The translations under genes were made by a program, and so were the position numbers. The notes under the pieces were generated by a model. That model did not search any database. It was not told the DNA's origin and saw only the letters and a list, made by a program, of their open reading frames with translations. From the NCBI GenBank assembly GCA_023422695.1, contig JAFAGN010000188.1, positions 1 to 30,327 on the forward strand: a stretch of 30,327 bases of DNA, written 5' to 3'. The stretch is from Pseudomonadota bacterium. GTDB taxonomy: Bacteria; Pseudomonadota; Alphaproteobacteria; Sphingomonadales; Sphingomonadaceae. Below, piece after piece: positions 1 to 9,519 of the stretch. The stretch's first letter is position 1. Every line of letters begins with the position of its first letter.

Positions 1-1
1 C

Positions 2-154
2 CCCGACGGCGCGGTGATCGCGCGCGGCCTGTCCGAATATCCCGCCGCCGATGCCGCCGCGATCACCGGGCTTGGCCGCGATGCACAGGAAGCGGCGCTC
101 GGCTATGCCCCGCGCAGCGCCATGGTCCACCGCGACCATATGGTGCTGTTGTGA
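2..154 (+). CDS. proB: Glutamate 5-kinase, C-terminal end (partial)
   Basis: Only the last 50 codons are inside the window; the gene starts upstream of base 1. ProB phosphorylates glutamate in the first step of proline synthesis, in the cytoplasm. The visible residues (GAVIARGLSEYPAAD, then a tail ending MVHRDHMVLL) resemble the end of the C-terminal PUA domain of ProB, where a 'ARGL.Y...DA..I.G' stretch is followed by a 'HRDN/DLVLL' tail. The TGA stop at 152-154 overlaps the GTG start of the next gene by four bases (GTGA), so the two are probably translated together. The call rests on a short recognisable tail; any other PUA-domain protein is the alternative. Confidence 0.72.
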   Translation, partial: PDGAVIARGLSEYPAADAAAITGLGRDAQEAALGYAPRSAMVHRDHMVLL

Positions 155-1071
155 CCCGGCCCGTGCTGGCCATGACCGGGGCAACCGGTTTCGTCGGCGG
201 CGCGACGATGCGGCAGGCGATCGCCGCGGGGTGGCACGTCCGCGCCCTCACCCGCCGTCCGCAGCCCGGCCAAGACGGCGTGACCTGGATCGCGGGGGCG
301 CTCGACCAGCCCGATAGCCTCGCCGAAATGGCCGCAGGCAGCGACGTCGTGATGCACATCGCGGGGGTGGTCAATGTCCCGACCCGCGCCGCTTTCGAGG
401 CGGGTAATGCGACCGCGACCGCGCATGTGATCGACGCCGCACGCGGCGCCGGGGTGTCGCGTTTCGTTCATGTCTCGTCGCTGGCGGCGCGCGAGCCCGG
501 CCTGTCCGACTATGGCTGGTCGAAAGAACGCGCAGAGGCGGCGGTGACTGCAAGCGGCCTCGACTGGACCATCGTCCGCCCCCCTGCGGTGTTCGGTCCC
601 GGCGACACTGAAATGCTCGACCTGTTCCGCATGGCGCGGCGCGGCATCGCGTTGCTACCGCCCGGCGGCCGCATGTCGGCGATTTATGTCGACGATCTGG
701 CACGGCTGCTCGTCGCGCTGGCGGCAGATCATAGCGCCAGCATCCATGCGACCTATGAACCCGACGACGGCCATGACGGCGGATGGACCCACCGCGGATT
801 TGCCCGCGCGATCGGCCGCGCGGTCGGGCGCAGTCATGTGGCGGCGCTCGCGGTCCCGGCCGCGGTGCTGAAAGCGGGCGGCCGGATCGACAAGCTGGTG
901 CGCCGCGATCGCGCCAAGCTGACCCCCGACCGCGCCCGCTATATTGCGCATCCCGACTGGGTGGCGACGAAGGGCGCGCATCCTCCCCCTGCGCTATGGC
1001 GGCCCGAGCGCGACACCGACGACGCGCTCGCCGAAACGGTGCGCTGGTATCGCCGCGAAGGCTGGCTCTGA
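151..1071 (+). CDS. NAD(P)-dependent epimerase/dehydratase family protein (atypical SDR)
   Basis: A 306-residue cytoplasmic oxidoreductase of the extended/atypical short-chain dehydrogenase fold. The N-terminus has the dinucleotide-binding glycine motif TGATGFVGG (residues 9-17). The catalytic pair is visible as Tyr121 and Lys125 in SDYGWSKERAE, with a serine pair at 109-110 (HVSSLAARE). The second half is less conserved and should bind the substrate, which the sequence does not reveal. The start is GTG at 151, which overlaps the proB stop; no better in-frame start lies nearby. Relatives include NDUFA9-like proteins, sugar-nucleotide epimerases and the ceramide reductase of sphingolipid-making bacteria; I cannot choose among these. 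Confidence 0.85.
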   Translation: MTRPVLAMTGATGFVGGATMRQAIAAGWHVRALTRRPQPGQDGVTWIAGALDQPDSLAEMAAGSDVVMHIAGVVNVPTRAAFEAGNATATAHVIDAARGAGVSRFVHVSSLAAREPGLSDYGWSKERAEAAVTASGLDWTIVRPPAVFGPGDTEMLDLFRMARRGIALLPPGGRMSAIYVDDLARLLVALAADHSASIHATYEPDDGHDGGWTHRGFARAIGRAVGRSHVAALAVPAAVLKAGGRIDKLVRRDRAKLTPDRARYIAHPDWVATKGAHPPPALWRPERDTDDALAETVRWYRREGWL

Positions 1072-1149
1072 CGTCGCCGATAGGACCGAGTGACCCACCC
1101 GTCGAAGCGTGCATTGCCAACGGCAAGCCGCGTCCCTAGGTTCAAAGAC

Positions 1150-3132
1150 ATGACCGACACCACCGCCAACACCCCGAACGATCCCGCCGGCCCCTGGGCG
1201 ATCCCGGTGCGCCGCCCGCTGCCCGGCGACGACAAGCCCAAATCGGGCACCAGTTTCCCGCGCAAGGTGTGGCGGCTGCTCGTCGCGATCAAGGACGCGC
1301 TCGCGCTGATCTTTCTGCTGCTGTTCTTCGTCGTCCTGTTCGGCCTGCTGGCGGGACGCCCCAATGCCGGGCTGCCGGTCAGCGAAGGCGCGCTGCTGAT
1401 CGAACTCGACGGCGTGGTCAGCGAACAACCCGCCGAAGTCGACACCGTCACCGCGCTGTCGGGCGGCAACCAGCTGCAGGAAATCCGCGTCCGCGACGTC
1501 GTTCACGCGCTGGAAAGCGCGGCGGACGACAAGCGCGTCACCTCGGTCGTGCTCGACCTCGACCGTTTCCTTGGCGGCGGACAAGTGTCGCTCGCCGAGA
1601 TCGGCAATGCGATCGACAAGGTGCGCGCCAAGAAAAAGCCCGTGCTCGCCTTTGCCACCGCCTACACCACCGACAGCTACCAGATCGCCTCGCACGCCAG
1701 CGAAATCTGGGCCGACAGCGTCGGCGGCGTCGCCATCGCCGGTCCCGGCGGTTCGCGCCTCTATTACAAAGGGTTGATGGACCGCCTTGGCATCACCGCG
1801 AACATCTATCGCGTCGGCACCTTCAAGAGCGCGGTCGAGCCCTTCCTGCGCAGCGACCAGTCGCCCGAGGCGAAGGAAGCCAATCTCGCTTACGCCAGCG
1901 TGCTGTGGGACAATTGGCTGATCGACGTCAAAAAGGCGCGTCCGAAGGCCAAGATCGACGCCTATATCGCCGACACCGCGGGCGCGGTGCGCGCGGCGGG
2001 CAATGACATGTCCAAGGCATCGCTCGACGCCGGGCTGATCGACAAGCTCGGCAGCCGGATGGCGTTCAACACCCGCGTCGCCGAAATCAGCGGCGCTTAC
2101 GACGACAGCAAGCCGTGGGAATATAATGCGATCCCGCTCGAAAACTGGGTCGCCGCCAATCCGCCCGAGCTGAAGGGCAGCGCGATTGCGGTCGTCCCGG
2201 TCGTGGGTGAAATCGTCGATGGCGAGGCGCCGACCGGCACCGCCGGCGGCACCACCGTCGCGCAGCATATCCTCGACGCCGCCGCCGATGACAGCACCAA
2301 GGCGATCGTGCTGCGCGTCGATTCGCCCGGCGGGTCGGTGTTGGCGTCGGAGGAAATTCGGCAGGCGCTGCTCGCTGCCAAGGCCAAGAAGCTGCCGGTC
2401 GTCGTGTCGATGGCCAATGTCGCGGCATCGGGCGGCTACTGGATCTCGACCCCCGCCGACCGCATCTTTGCCGAGCCCGAAACGGTCACCGGATCGATCG
2501 GGGTGTTCGGTATCCTGCCCAGCTTCGAACAGGCGCTTGGCAAGATCGGGGTCACCGCCGACGGCATCGCGACGACGCCGCTGTCGGGGCAGCCCGACGT
2601 GTTCGGCGGCGTCAACGACGAGTTCAACGCGCTGGCGCAGGCAAGCGTCGAGGACATCTACGCCCGCTTCACCGGGCTGGTGGCAAAGAGCCGCAAGCAG
2701 CCACTCGACAAGGTGCAGGCGATCGCCGAGGGGCGCGTCTGGGCGGGCGGCACCGCGCGCCAGCTGGGGCTGGTCGACCAGTTCGGTGGCCTGCCCGAAG
2801 CGCTCGCCGCAGCGGCAAAACTCGCCAAGGTCGAGGGCGATTTCCACGCCGAATATTATGAGGACGAACCGAGCGAATTTGCCAAGATGCTCGCCAACTG
2901 GGGCAAGAGCGAAGAGGAAGTCGCCGCCGCGCCGCGCGGCTGGTTCGGCATCGCGGCGATGAACCGCCAGCTGACCGAACGGCGGTTGATGCAGGACATG
3001 GCGCTGCTGACGCAGACCGGATCGGTGCAGGCCGCGTGCCTCGACTGCCGCGGCTATCTGCCCGCGGTGCCGCGGGCGGGTGCGGCCGAGGCGAAGGGGT
3101 TCCTTGCGACGGTCGCGATGCTGTTGAAATAA
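1150..3132 (+). CDS. sppA: Signal peptide peptidase SppA, 67 kDa type
   Basis: A 660-residue inner-membrane serine protease that degrades cleaved signal peptides. One hydrophobic segment (about residues 50-69) anchors it, and the rest should lie in the periplasm. There are two S49 domains. The general-base lysine is K226 in YRVGTFKSAVEPF in the first, and the nucleophile is S427 in NVAASGGYWIS in the second. Their spacing of 201 matches the Lys209/Ser409 pair of the E. coli enzyme. The ATG at 1150 is used; an in-frame GTG at 1090 with AGGA four bases upstream would add 20 residues that look less protein-like. It follows the epimerase gene after 78 bases and ends beside a palindromic repeat. 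Confidence 0.93.
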   Translation: MTDTTANTPNDPAGPWAIPVRRPLPGDDKPKSGTSFPRKVWRLLVAIKDALALIFLLLFFVVLFGLLAGRPNAGLPVSEGALLIELDGVVSEQPAEVDTVTALSGGNQLQEIRVRDVVHALESAADDKRVTSVVLDLDRFLGGGQVSLAEIGNAIDKVRAKKKPVLAFATAYTTDSYQIASHASEIWADSVGGVAIAGPGGSRLYYKGLMDRLGITANIYRVGTFKSAVEPFLRSDQSPEAKEANLAYASVLWDNWLIDVKKARPKAKIDAYIADTAGAVRAAGNDMSKASLDAGLIDKLGSRMAFNTRVAEISGAYDDSKPWEYNAIPLENWVAANPPELKGSAIAVVPVVGEIVDGEAPTGTAGGTTVAQHILDAAADDSTKAIVLRVDSPGGSVLASEEIRQALLAAKAKKLPVVVSMANVAASGGYWISTPADRIFAEPETVTGSIGVFGILPSFEQALGKIGVTADGIATTPLSGQPDVFGGVNDEFNALAQASVEDIYARFTGLVAKSRKQPLDKVQAIAEGRVWAGGTARQLGLVDQFGGLPEALAAAAKLAKVEGDFHAEYYEDEPSEFAKMLANWGKSEEEVAAAPRGWFGIAAMNRQLTERRLMQDMALLTQTGSVQAACLDCRGYLPAVPRAGAAEAKGFLATVAMLLK

Positions 3133-3137
3133 CGGCT

Positions 3138-3220
3138 CGTCATTGCGAGGAGCGAAGCGACGCGGCAATCCAGAGTGCGCGCAAACCGCCCTGGATTGCT
3201 TCGCTTCGCTCGCAATGACG
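3138..3220. repeat. Dispersed palindromic repeat between convergent genes (family A)
   Basis: The left arm begins CGTCATTGCGAG and runs to GGCAATCCAG. The right arm is its imperfect inverse, CTGGATTGCTTCGC then CTCGCAATGACG. Both ends are exact inverses and the middle has a few extra bases. The element lies five bases after the sppA stop and 20 bases from the end of the convergent hydrolase gene, so its hairpin could end transcription from both sides. Very similar CGTCATTGCGAG repeats are common in alphaproteobacterial genomes, from general knowledge. Confidence 0.85.
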
Positions 3221-3240
3221 AATTTGAACGACGCTGGCGG

Positions 3241-4143
3241 TCAGGCCGCCACCCCAACGCCCTTCGCATGCTCAGCTATCGCATCCGCCAGCGTATCGAC
3301 CAGCGCCAGCGGTAGGTCATGCCCCATCCCCGGGATCGTCATCAACCGCGCCCCCGCGATATTCTCCGCCGTATCGCGCCCGGCGGCGAGCGGTACCAGC
3401 GGGTCATCCTCGCCGTGCACCACCAACGTCGGCGCGGTGATCGATTTCAGCAGGTCGCGGCGGTCACCATCGGCAACGATCGCCGCCATCTGCCGCGCGA
3501 CGCCCTGCGGATACCAGCCGCGTTCGAAATCGGCGCGGACGCGGCGTTGCAGCCGCTCCTCGGCGGCGGGATAGGCCGGGCTACCGATCACCCGCGCGGT
3601 GCGCACTGAATAGGCGATCAGTTCCTCGGGATCGCCGCTCATCGGGCGGTTCGCCAGCGCCTGCATCGCTTCCTTGCGCGCCCGCGGCAGGCGGCGGTTG
3701 CCGGTGCTCGACATGATCGAGGTCAGCGACAGCGTACGGTCGGGGTAGCGCGCCGCGATATGCTGCGAAATCATCCCGCCCATCGACGCGCCGACGATAT
3801 GCGCGCGGTCGATCGCCAGATGGTCGAGCAGCGCCATGCCGTCGGCGGCCATATCGGCCAGCGTGTAGGCCGGGCGCATCGGCAATCCGATCGCCGCTTT
3901 CACGAACATCCATTTCAGGTTCGGTACCCCCGCCGCGTCGAAACGCGTCGACAGACCGACATCGCGATTGTCATAGCGGATCGTGCGAAAGCCGTGCGCG
4001 CCCAGCGCATCGACGAACTCGTCGGGCCACAGCGTCAACTGCCCGCCCAGCCCCATCACCAGCAGGATGACGGGCGCATCCTTTGGCCCCTTGTCTTCAT
4101 AGGTGATGCTGATGCCGTTGGCGGTCGTTTGCGCGATGGTCAT
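3241..4143 (-). CDS. Alpha/beta hydrolase
   Basis: A 300-residue alpha/beta-hydrolase-fold enzyme without a signal peptide, so probably cytoplasmic. The nucleophile elbow is GASMGG (Ser120). The acid is probably D247 in VVHGEDDPLVP and the histidine H275 in PGMGHDLP, giving a full triad. An oxyanion-region MGLGG is at 30-34. The fold and length resemble esterases, epoxide hydrolases and the aclacinomycin methylesterase/3-oxoadipate enol-lactonase group; the substrate is not readable. It stands alone on its strand, with palindromic repeats on both sides (3138-3220 and 4247-4325). Confidence 0.9.
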   Translation of the reverse strand: MTIAQTTANGISITYEDKGPKDAPVILLVMGLGGQLTLWPDEFVDALGAHGFRTIRYDNRDVGLSTRFDAAGVPNLKWMFVKAAIGLPMRPAYTLADMAADGMALLDHLAIDRAHIVGASMGGMISQHIAARYPDRTLSLTSIMSSTGNRRLPRARKEAMQALANRPMSGDPEELIAYSVRTARVIGSPAYPAAEERLQRRVRADFERGWYPQGVARQMAAIVADGDRRDLLKSITAPTLVVHGEDDPLVPLAAGRDTAENIAGARLMTIPGMGHDLPLALVDTLADAIAEHAKGVGVAA

Positions 4144-4246
4144 GCTGCGAAAATCCTTTGGCCGGTTTTCCCTAGCATGGCGCAGTTGACGCGAACGTCA
4201 AGTCGGGTGGCAGGGCATCATGGTTTGGATCAACATCGTCTCTCGT

Positions 4247-4325
4247 CCGTTCGTGTCGAGCGAAGTCGAGACACGCTGAGTTCGTGCGCGACTTCACGTG
4301 TCTCGACTTCGCTCGACACGAACGG
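4247..4325. repeat. Perfect 29-base inverted repeat (family B)
   Basis: Arms at 4247-4275 and 4297-4325 are exact reverse complements over 29 bases, with a 21-base loop. The arm contains GTGTCGAGCGAAGTCGAGAC, which is itself nearly palindromic. It sits between the end of the TRIC gene (minus strand, ending at 4342) and the start of the hydrolase gene at 4143, so it could act as a terminator for the long TCA transcript. Similar 'TCGAGCGAAGTCGAGACACG' repeats are frequent in sphingomonad genomes (recollection, not a search). Confidence 0.92.
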
Positions 4326-4341
4326 GAAGACGTAGAGAGCG

Positions 4342-4974
4342 CTAAGCGCCTGTCTTGGGGTCGCGATATGCGGGCAGGGCCAGCGACCAGCGGATCGCCG
4401 CGCCGCGCAGGATGAACCCGGCCACCGCGCCGACGACTGCCGCCACCGGCGTTCCTGCGCCCAGCCACAGCAGGAGCAAGAACAACCCCGACGCGAGCGC
4501 CGCCGCGGTGACATAAATCTCGGGACGCACGATGATCGACGGCACCCCCGCCAAAATGTCGCGGATCGTGCCGCCGACGCAGCCGGTGATGACGCCCATT
4601 AGCAATGCCGGGGCGGGCGGCACCCCCCAAGCCAGCGCCTTGGCGGTGCCGAACACCGCATAGGCCGCCAGCCCGACCGCATCGGCCCATTCGAGCAATT
4701 GCCCCTGCCACCAGCGTTCGGGGGTGATCCACACGATCAGCGCGATCGCGATGCACACCGCCGAAATCGCGCCGTCCTGTACCCAGAACACCGGCGCGCC
4801 GATCAACAGGTCGCGCACGCTGCCCCCGCCGACCCCGGTGACCAGCGCAAAGAAGGCGGCGGTGACGAGCGTCTGACGCAGTCGCACCGCCATCAGCGCG
4901 CCCGACAGCGCGAACACGCCAATGCCCGCCAGGTCGAGCAGGCGGACGATCAGCGCATTATCGACGTCAGGCAT
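4342..4974 (-). CDS. TRIC-type cation channel family protein (UPF0126/YadS-like)
   Basis: A 210-residue integral membrane protein. It has the internal duplication of the family: GGGSVRD (49-55) in the first half and GGTIRD (134-139) in the second, each following a hydrophobic helix and followed by a short LxGxP segment. About seven membrane segments can be drawn. Prokaryotic TRIC homologues form trimeric monovalent-cation channels; the physiological role in bacteria is poorly known. The gene begins only six bases after the stop of the M20 amidohydrolase gene and is the last gene of the minus-strand TCA block. Confidence 0.9.
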   Translation of the reverse strand: MPDVDNALIVRLLDLAGIGVFALSGALMAVRLRQTLVTAAFFALVTGVGGGSVRDLLIGAPVFWVQDGAISAVCIAIALIVWITPERWWQGQLLEWADAVGLAAYAVFGTAKALAWGVPPAPALLMGVITGCVGGTIRDILAGVPSIIVRPEIYVTAAALASGLFLLLLWLGAGTPVAAVVGAVAGFILRGAAIRWSLALPAYRDPKTGA

Positions 4975-4980
4975 CGGCGC

Positions 4981-6321
4981 CTATTTCGCGCCCGGCCGTA
5001 CCCCGCCGATGACCGACAGGACGATCGCCGACACCGCGCCGCGGATCACCGGCTCAGCTTGCGGCGCAAAGAAGGGCGAATGGTTGGTCGGGATCGGCTG
5101 CCCCTTGGCTTTCAGATCGGCGAGCACCGCCGGGTCATAACCGCCGATCGCGAAATAGAGCGACGGGACGCCCGCATCGACGAACTCCGAATAATCCTCG
5201 CTCGCCGAAACCGGCGCCGCGCTGGCGGGCGCGAACAGCAATTTGTCGCCGAACACCGGCTTCAGGATTTCAAAGCCGTTGGCCGCCATCGACTCGTCGT
5301 TCACCAGGCTGGCGGTGCCGGTCAGATAGGTGATCGTCGGTTCGGGCGCATTGCCCATCATCGCCGCCGCCTTTGCCGATCGCTCGGCGCCCGAGCGCAG
5401 CAGCTGGCGGACCTCGGGGGTGAGCGAGCGGATGTTGACCTTTACCTCGGCACGGTCGGGAATGATATTCGGCGCGCTGCCCGCGTTGATCGCGCCGATC
5501 GTCAGCACGCCAAAGGCATAGGGATCCTTCTCGCGGCTGATCACCGTCTGAACATCGGTGACGAAGCGCGCCGCGATCGGAATCGGATCGAGCGTCGCCG
5601 ACGGCATCGAGCCATGACCGCCGCGGCCGTGAAAGGTGATCGAATAGCTGTCGGAGGCCGAGAACGCCGTCCCCGCCTTGATCCCCACCGTTCCGGTCGG
5701 ACCGTTCAGCACATGCGCCGCGAAACCATAATCGGGCTTGGGAAAGCGCGTCAGCAGCCCGTCGTCGAGCATCGCTTTCGCGCCCTTCAAAATCTCCTCG
5801 GCGGGCTGGCCGATCAGCACGACGGTGCCGGACCAGCTGTCGCGCATCGCGCTCAGCGCCTGCGCCACCCCGACGAGATAGGCGACATGGGTGTCGTGAC
5901 CGCAGGCGTGCATGACTGGAACATCCTTGCCCTCATAGGTCGCGCGCGCCTTGCTCGCCCACGCGAGCCCGGTCTTTTCCTCCATCGGCAGCGCGTCCAT
6001 ATCGGCGCGGATGAGGATCGTCGGGCCTTCGCCGTTCTTGAGCACGCCGACAACGCCGGTGCCGCCGACCTTCTCGGTCACAGTAAAGCCCGCCTTGCGG
6101 AGGTGCTGCGCCAAGATGCCCGCGGTGCGCACCTCCTGCATCCCGAGTTCGGGATTCTGGTGCAGATCGCGATACAGCGCATCAAGCGCCGGGTAATTCT
6201 TGTCGAGCAGCGCGGTCAGCCGCGCGTTGGCGGCATTCAGATCGGGCGCCGCCTGCGCGCCGGTCGCGGTGAGGGAGAGCGCCAGCGAAGCCGCTGCCCA
6301 GAGCCCATGCTTCGCCATCAT
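4981..6321 (-). CDS. Exported M20 family amidohydrolase/carboxypeptidase
   Basis: A 446-residue metal-dependent amidohydrolase of the M20D (hippurate hydrolase/IAA-amino acid hydrolase) group. The N-terminus is a signal peptide (hydrophobic WAAASLALSLTAT, AQA|AP cleavage near residue 25), so it acts in the periplasm. Metal-site residues are visible: C140 and H142 in HACGHD, E175/E176 in GQPAEE, H203 in AAHVL and a late His in NHSPFF. RADMDALP is at 105-112. Two adjacent ATGs (6321 and 6318) follow a GAGGGGGAG ribosome site; spacing slightly favours the second, which would remove one residue. It lies 20 bases after lpd and just before the TRIC gene. Its substrate is unknown. Confidence 0.9.
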   Translation of the reverse strand: MMAKHGLWAAASLALSLTATGAQAAPDLNAANARLTALLDKNYPALDALYRDLHQNPELGMQEVRTAGILAQHLRKAGFTVTEKVGGTGVVGVLKNGEGPTILIRADMDALPMEEKTGLAWASKARATYEGKDVPVMHACGHDTHVAYLVGVAQALSAMRDSWSGTVVLIGQPAEEILKGAKAMLDDGLLTRFPKPDYGFAAHVLNGPTGTVGIKAGTAFSASDSYSITFHGRGGHGSMPSATLDPIPIAARFVTDVQTVISREKDPYAFGVLTIGAINAGSAPNIIPDRAEVKVNIRSLTPEVRQLLRSGAERSAKAAAMMGNAPEPTITYLTGTASLVNDESMAANGFEILKPVFGDKLLFAPASAAPVSASEDYSEFVDAGVPSLYFAIGGYDPAVLADLKAKGQPIPTNHSPFFAPQAEPVIRGAVSAIVLSVIGGVRPGAK

Positions 6322-6341
6322 ATTCTCCCCCTCTTGTTTCG

Positions 6342-7739
<1,398 letters not shown>

Positions 7740-7750
7740 GATTCACTCCG

Positions 7751-7782
7751 TTCGTGTTCCTGCGAACGCAGGAACCCAGGGC
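7751..7782. repeat. Palindromic repeat, left copy (family C)
   Basis: The core GTTCCTGCGAACGCAGGAAC (7756-7775) is a perfect 20-base palindrome, followed by CCAGGG. The same 32-base stretch recurs in direct orientation at 8086-8117 with one mismatch, so the two copies bracket the small GIY-YIG gene. It lies just upstream of lpd. Confidence 0.9.
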
Positions 7783-7783
7783 G

Positions 7784-8077
7784 TCAAAGAACAATCTTGT
7801 CGAACAAATCCAGCCATTGCGGATTTTCGCGTTCGATCAGTTCAACCTTCCACGCCCGCTTCCATTTCTTCATTTGCAGCTCGCGATGCCGAGCCTGCTG
7901 AATGTCATCAAATGCTTCGTACCAGACCAGGGTGTGACAACCATATTTCTTGGTAAAGCTTTCCACCACCCCATTGCGATGTTGCCACACCCGCGCGAAC
8001 AGATCGCTGGTAACACCTAGATATAACGTGCCGTTTCGCGCGCTGGCCATCAGATAGAGATAGCCTCGCCGCGTCAT
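7784..8077 (-). CDS. Small single-domain GIY-YIG nuclease family protein
   Basis: A 97-residue protein consisting of little more than the GIY-YIG domain. The two signature strands are GYLYLMAS (5-12) and LYLGVT (18-23), and the conserved helix arginine is in LFARVWQHRNG (R29). The C-terminal half has the KKWKRAWK...LIERENPQW pattern of the common bacterial single-domain subgroup. The family cleaves DNA in repair and mobile-intron proteins, but these short stand-alone members have no settled role. Start ATG at 8077 follows AAGGTACGGA. It is placed in an otherwise pure TCA gene block and bracketed by two copies of the same palindromic repeat, which suggests late insertion. Confidence 0.9.
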   Translation of the reverse strand: MTRRGYLYLMASARNGTLYLGVTSDLFARVWQHRNGVVESFTKKYGCHTLVWYEAFDDIQQARHRELQMKKWKRAWKVELIERENPQWLDLFDKIVL

Positions 8078-8085
8078 TCCGTACC

Positions 8086-8170
8086 TTCGTGTTCCTGCGC
8101 ACGCAGGAACCCAGGGCCAGATTGCATCGTCACTTCACCCTACCCTGGGCTCCTGCGTTCGCAGGAGCGC
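8086..8170. repeat. Palindromic repeat pair (family C), direct and inverted copies
   Basis: 8086-8117 repeats 7751-7782 with one mismatch. A further inverted copy at 8143-8170 (CCCTGGGCTCCTGCGTTCGC and on) pairs with it to give a long hairpin of about 26-base arms. This fills the gap between the sucB stop (8177) and the GIY-YIG start (8077), so it is transcribed if sucB and lpd share a message. Confidence 0.88.
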
Positions 8171-8176
8171 AAACAA

Positions 8177-9400
8177 TTACAAATCGATCAGCAACCGCGT
8201 CGGATCCTCGATCGCTTCCTTGATCGTCTTGAGGAAGGTCACCGCCTCGCGGCCGTCGATCAGGCGGTGGTCATAGCTCATCGCGATATACATCATCGGG
8301 CGGATCACGATCTCGCCGTTCCGCACGACCGGACGGTCCTCGATGCGGTGGAGGCCGAGCACTGCCGACTGCGGCGGGTTGATGATCGGGGTCGACATCA
8401 GGCCGCCGAACACGCCGCCGTTCGAAATGGTGAAGGTGCCGCCGGTCATGTCTTCCATGGTCAGCGTGCCGTCCTTGGCGCGCTTACCGAGGTCGGCGAT
8501 CGCCTTTTCGATCTCGGCAAAGCTCATCGCGTCGGCGTTGCGCACGACCGGGACGACCAGGCCATTGGGGGCGCTGACCGCGACCGAGACGTCGAGATAG
8601 TCGTGATAGACGATCTCGTCGCCGTCGATGCGTGCGTTGACCGCGGGGATATCATGCGCGGCGAGTGCGACCGCCTTGGTGAAAAAGCTCATGAAGCCGA
8701 GGCGCACGCCGTGCTTTTTCTCGAACGTCTCGCGATATTTGTCGCGCGTCGCCATCACCGCCGACATGTCGACGTCGTTGAACGTCGTCAGCATCGCGGC
8801 GGTGTCCTGCGCCGCCTTCAACCGCTTGGCGATCGTCTGGCGCATCCGCGTCATCTTGACGCGTTCCTCGCGGCGGCCCGGCGCACCCGATGCGGTAGGT
8901 GCAGCTACAACGGCGGGCGCCGCAGCCGGCGCCGCTTCGGGCGCCGCATTGGCAGCGGCGAGCACGTCTTCCTTGGTCAGGCGGCCATCCTTGCCGGTCC
9001 CCTTGATCTTGCTGGGGTCGAGGCCATGTTCGAGCACCAGGCGGCGCACCGCGGGCGACAGCGTCGTGACCGAATCCTCACTGGCGGTCGCGGGCGCCGG
9101 GGCGGCAGCTTCGGCCTTGGCCGCCGGGGCCGCGGCAGGCGCCGGGGTGGCCGCAGCCGCACCGCCTGCTTCGATCGTCGCGATGACCGCGCCGACGTTG
9201 ACGGTATCGCCGACCGCGACGACCTGCTGACCCATCACGCCTGCGACGGGCGAAGGTACCTCGACCGCGACCTTATCGGTTTCAAGGCTGGCGATCGGCT
9301 CGTCGAGCGCAACGGCTTCGCCCGGCTGTTTCAGCCATTCGCCGATCGTCGCTTCGGTGACGCTTTCGCCCAGCGTGGGGACTTTGACTTCGGTGCTCAT
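8177..9400 (-). CDS. sucB: 2-oxoglutarate dehydrogenase E2, dihydrolipoyllysine succinyltransferase
   Basis: A 407-residue core subunit of the 2-oxoglutarate dehydrogenase complex; it transfers the succinyl group to CoA. Domains in order: a lipoyl domain (1-80) with the lipoylated lysine K43 in LETDKVAVE; an Ala/Pro-rich linker; an E1/E3-binding domain (about 111-148, with LSPAVRRLV and GTGKDGRLTKEDV); a second linker; and a catalytic domain ending in SYDHRLIDGREAV (H378, D382). A single lipoyl domain and the LGESVTEAT start point to SucB rather than the pyruvate E2. AAGGAAGAG precedes the ATG at 9400. An AT-rich inverted-repeat element lies between it and sucA. Confidence 0.97.
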   Translation of the reverse strand: MSTEVKVPTLGESVTEATIGEWLKQPGEAVALDEPIASLETDKVAVEVPSPVAGVMGQQVVAVGDTVNVGAVIATIEAGGAAAATPAPAAAPAAKAEAAAPAPATASEDSVTTLSPAVRRLVLEHGLDPSKIKGTGKDGRLTKEDVLAAANAAPEAAPAAAPAVVAAPTASGAPGRREERVKMTRMRQTIAKRLKAAQDTAAMLTTFNDVDMSAVMATRDKYRETFEKKHGVRLGFMSFFTKAVALAAHDIPAVNARIDGDEIVYHDYLDVSVAVSAPNGLVVPVVRNADAMSFAEIEKAIADLGKRAKDGTLTMEDMTGGTFTISNGGVFGGLMSTPIINPPQSAVLGLHRIEDRPVVRNGEIVIRPMMYIAMSYDHRLIDGREAVTFLKTIKEAIEDPTRLLIDL

Positions 9401-9418
9401 CGTCTCTTCCTTGGGAGC

Positions 9419-9506
9419 AATAAATAGGGACAGTCCCTATTTATCGAGATTGTCATTGATCTGTTTGGCGACATTGGCCGATAAATAGGGACTGTCCCTA
9501 TTTATT
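9419..9506. mobile_element. AT-rich 88-base inverted-repeat element (MITE/REP-like) in the sucA-sucB gap
   Basis: Arms at 9419-9446 and 9479-9506 are perfect 28-base inverted repeats separated by 32 bases. Each arm is also nearly palindromic itself, built around AAATAGGGAC/GTCCCTATTT. The composition is strikingly AT-rich against GC-rich flanks. It starts 13 bases after the sucA stop and ends about 18 bases before the sucB ATG, leaving both genes intact. The AAATAGGGAC core resembles repeats found near REP-associated tyrosine transposases; that link is from memory. No transposase gene is present, so it would be a non-autonomous copy. Confidence 0.75.
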
Positions 9507-9519
9507 GCCCAGCCATCGC

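Noticed and set aside
1114..1126. Small hairpin TTGCC-AAC-GGCAA upstream of sppA
   Set aside because: A five-base stem in a GC-rich region is too weak to call a regulatory element.
994..3168. A 724-codon open frame on the minus strand opposite sppA
   Set aside because: Antisense shadow of a GC-rich gene; it also runs through the end of the epimerase gene and has no recognisable domain.
7751..8170. Repeats around the GIY-YIG gene as a CRISPR array
   Set aside because: There are only three copies, one is inverted, spacing is irregular and a gene lies between them; no cas genes are present.
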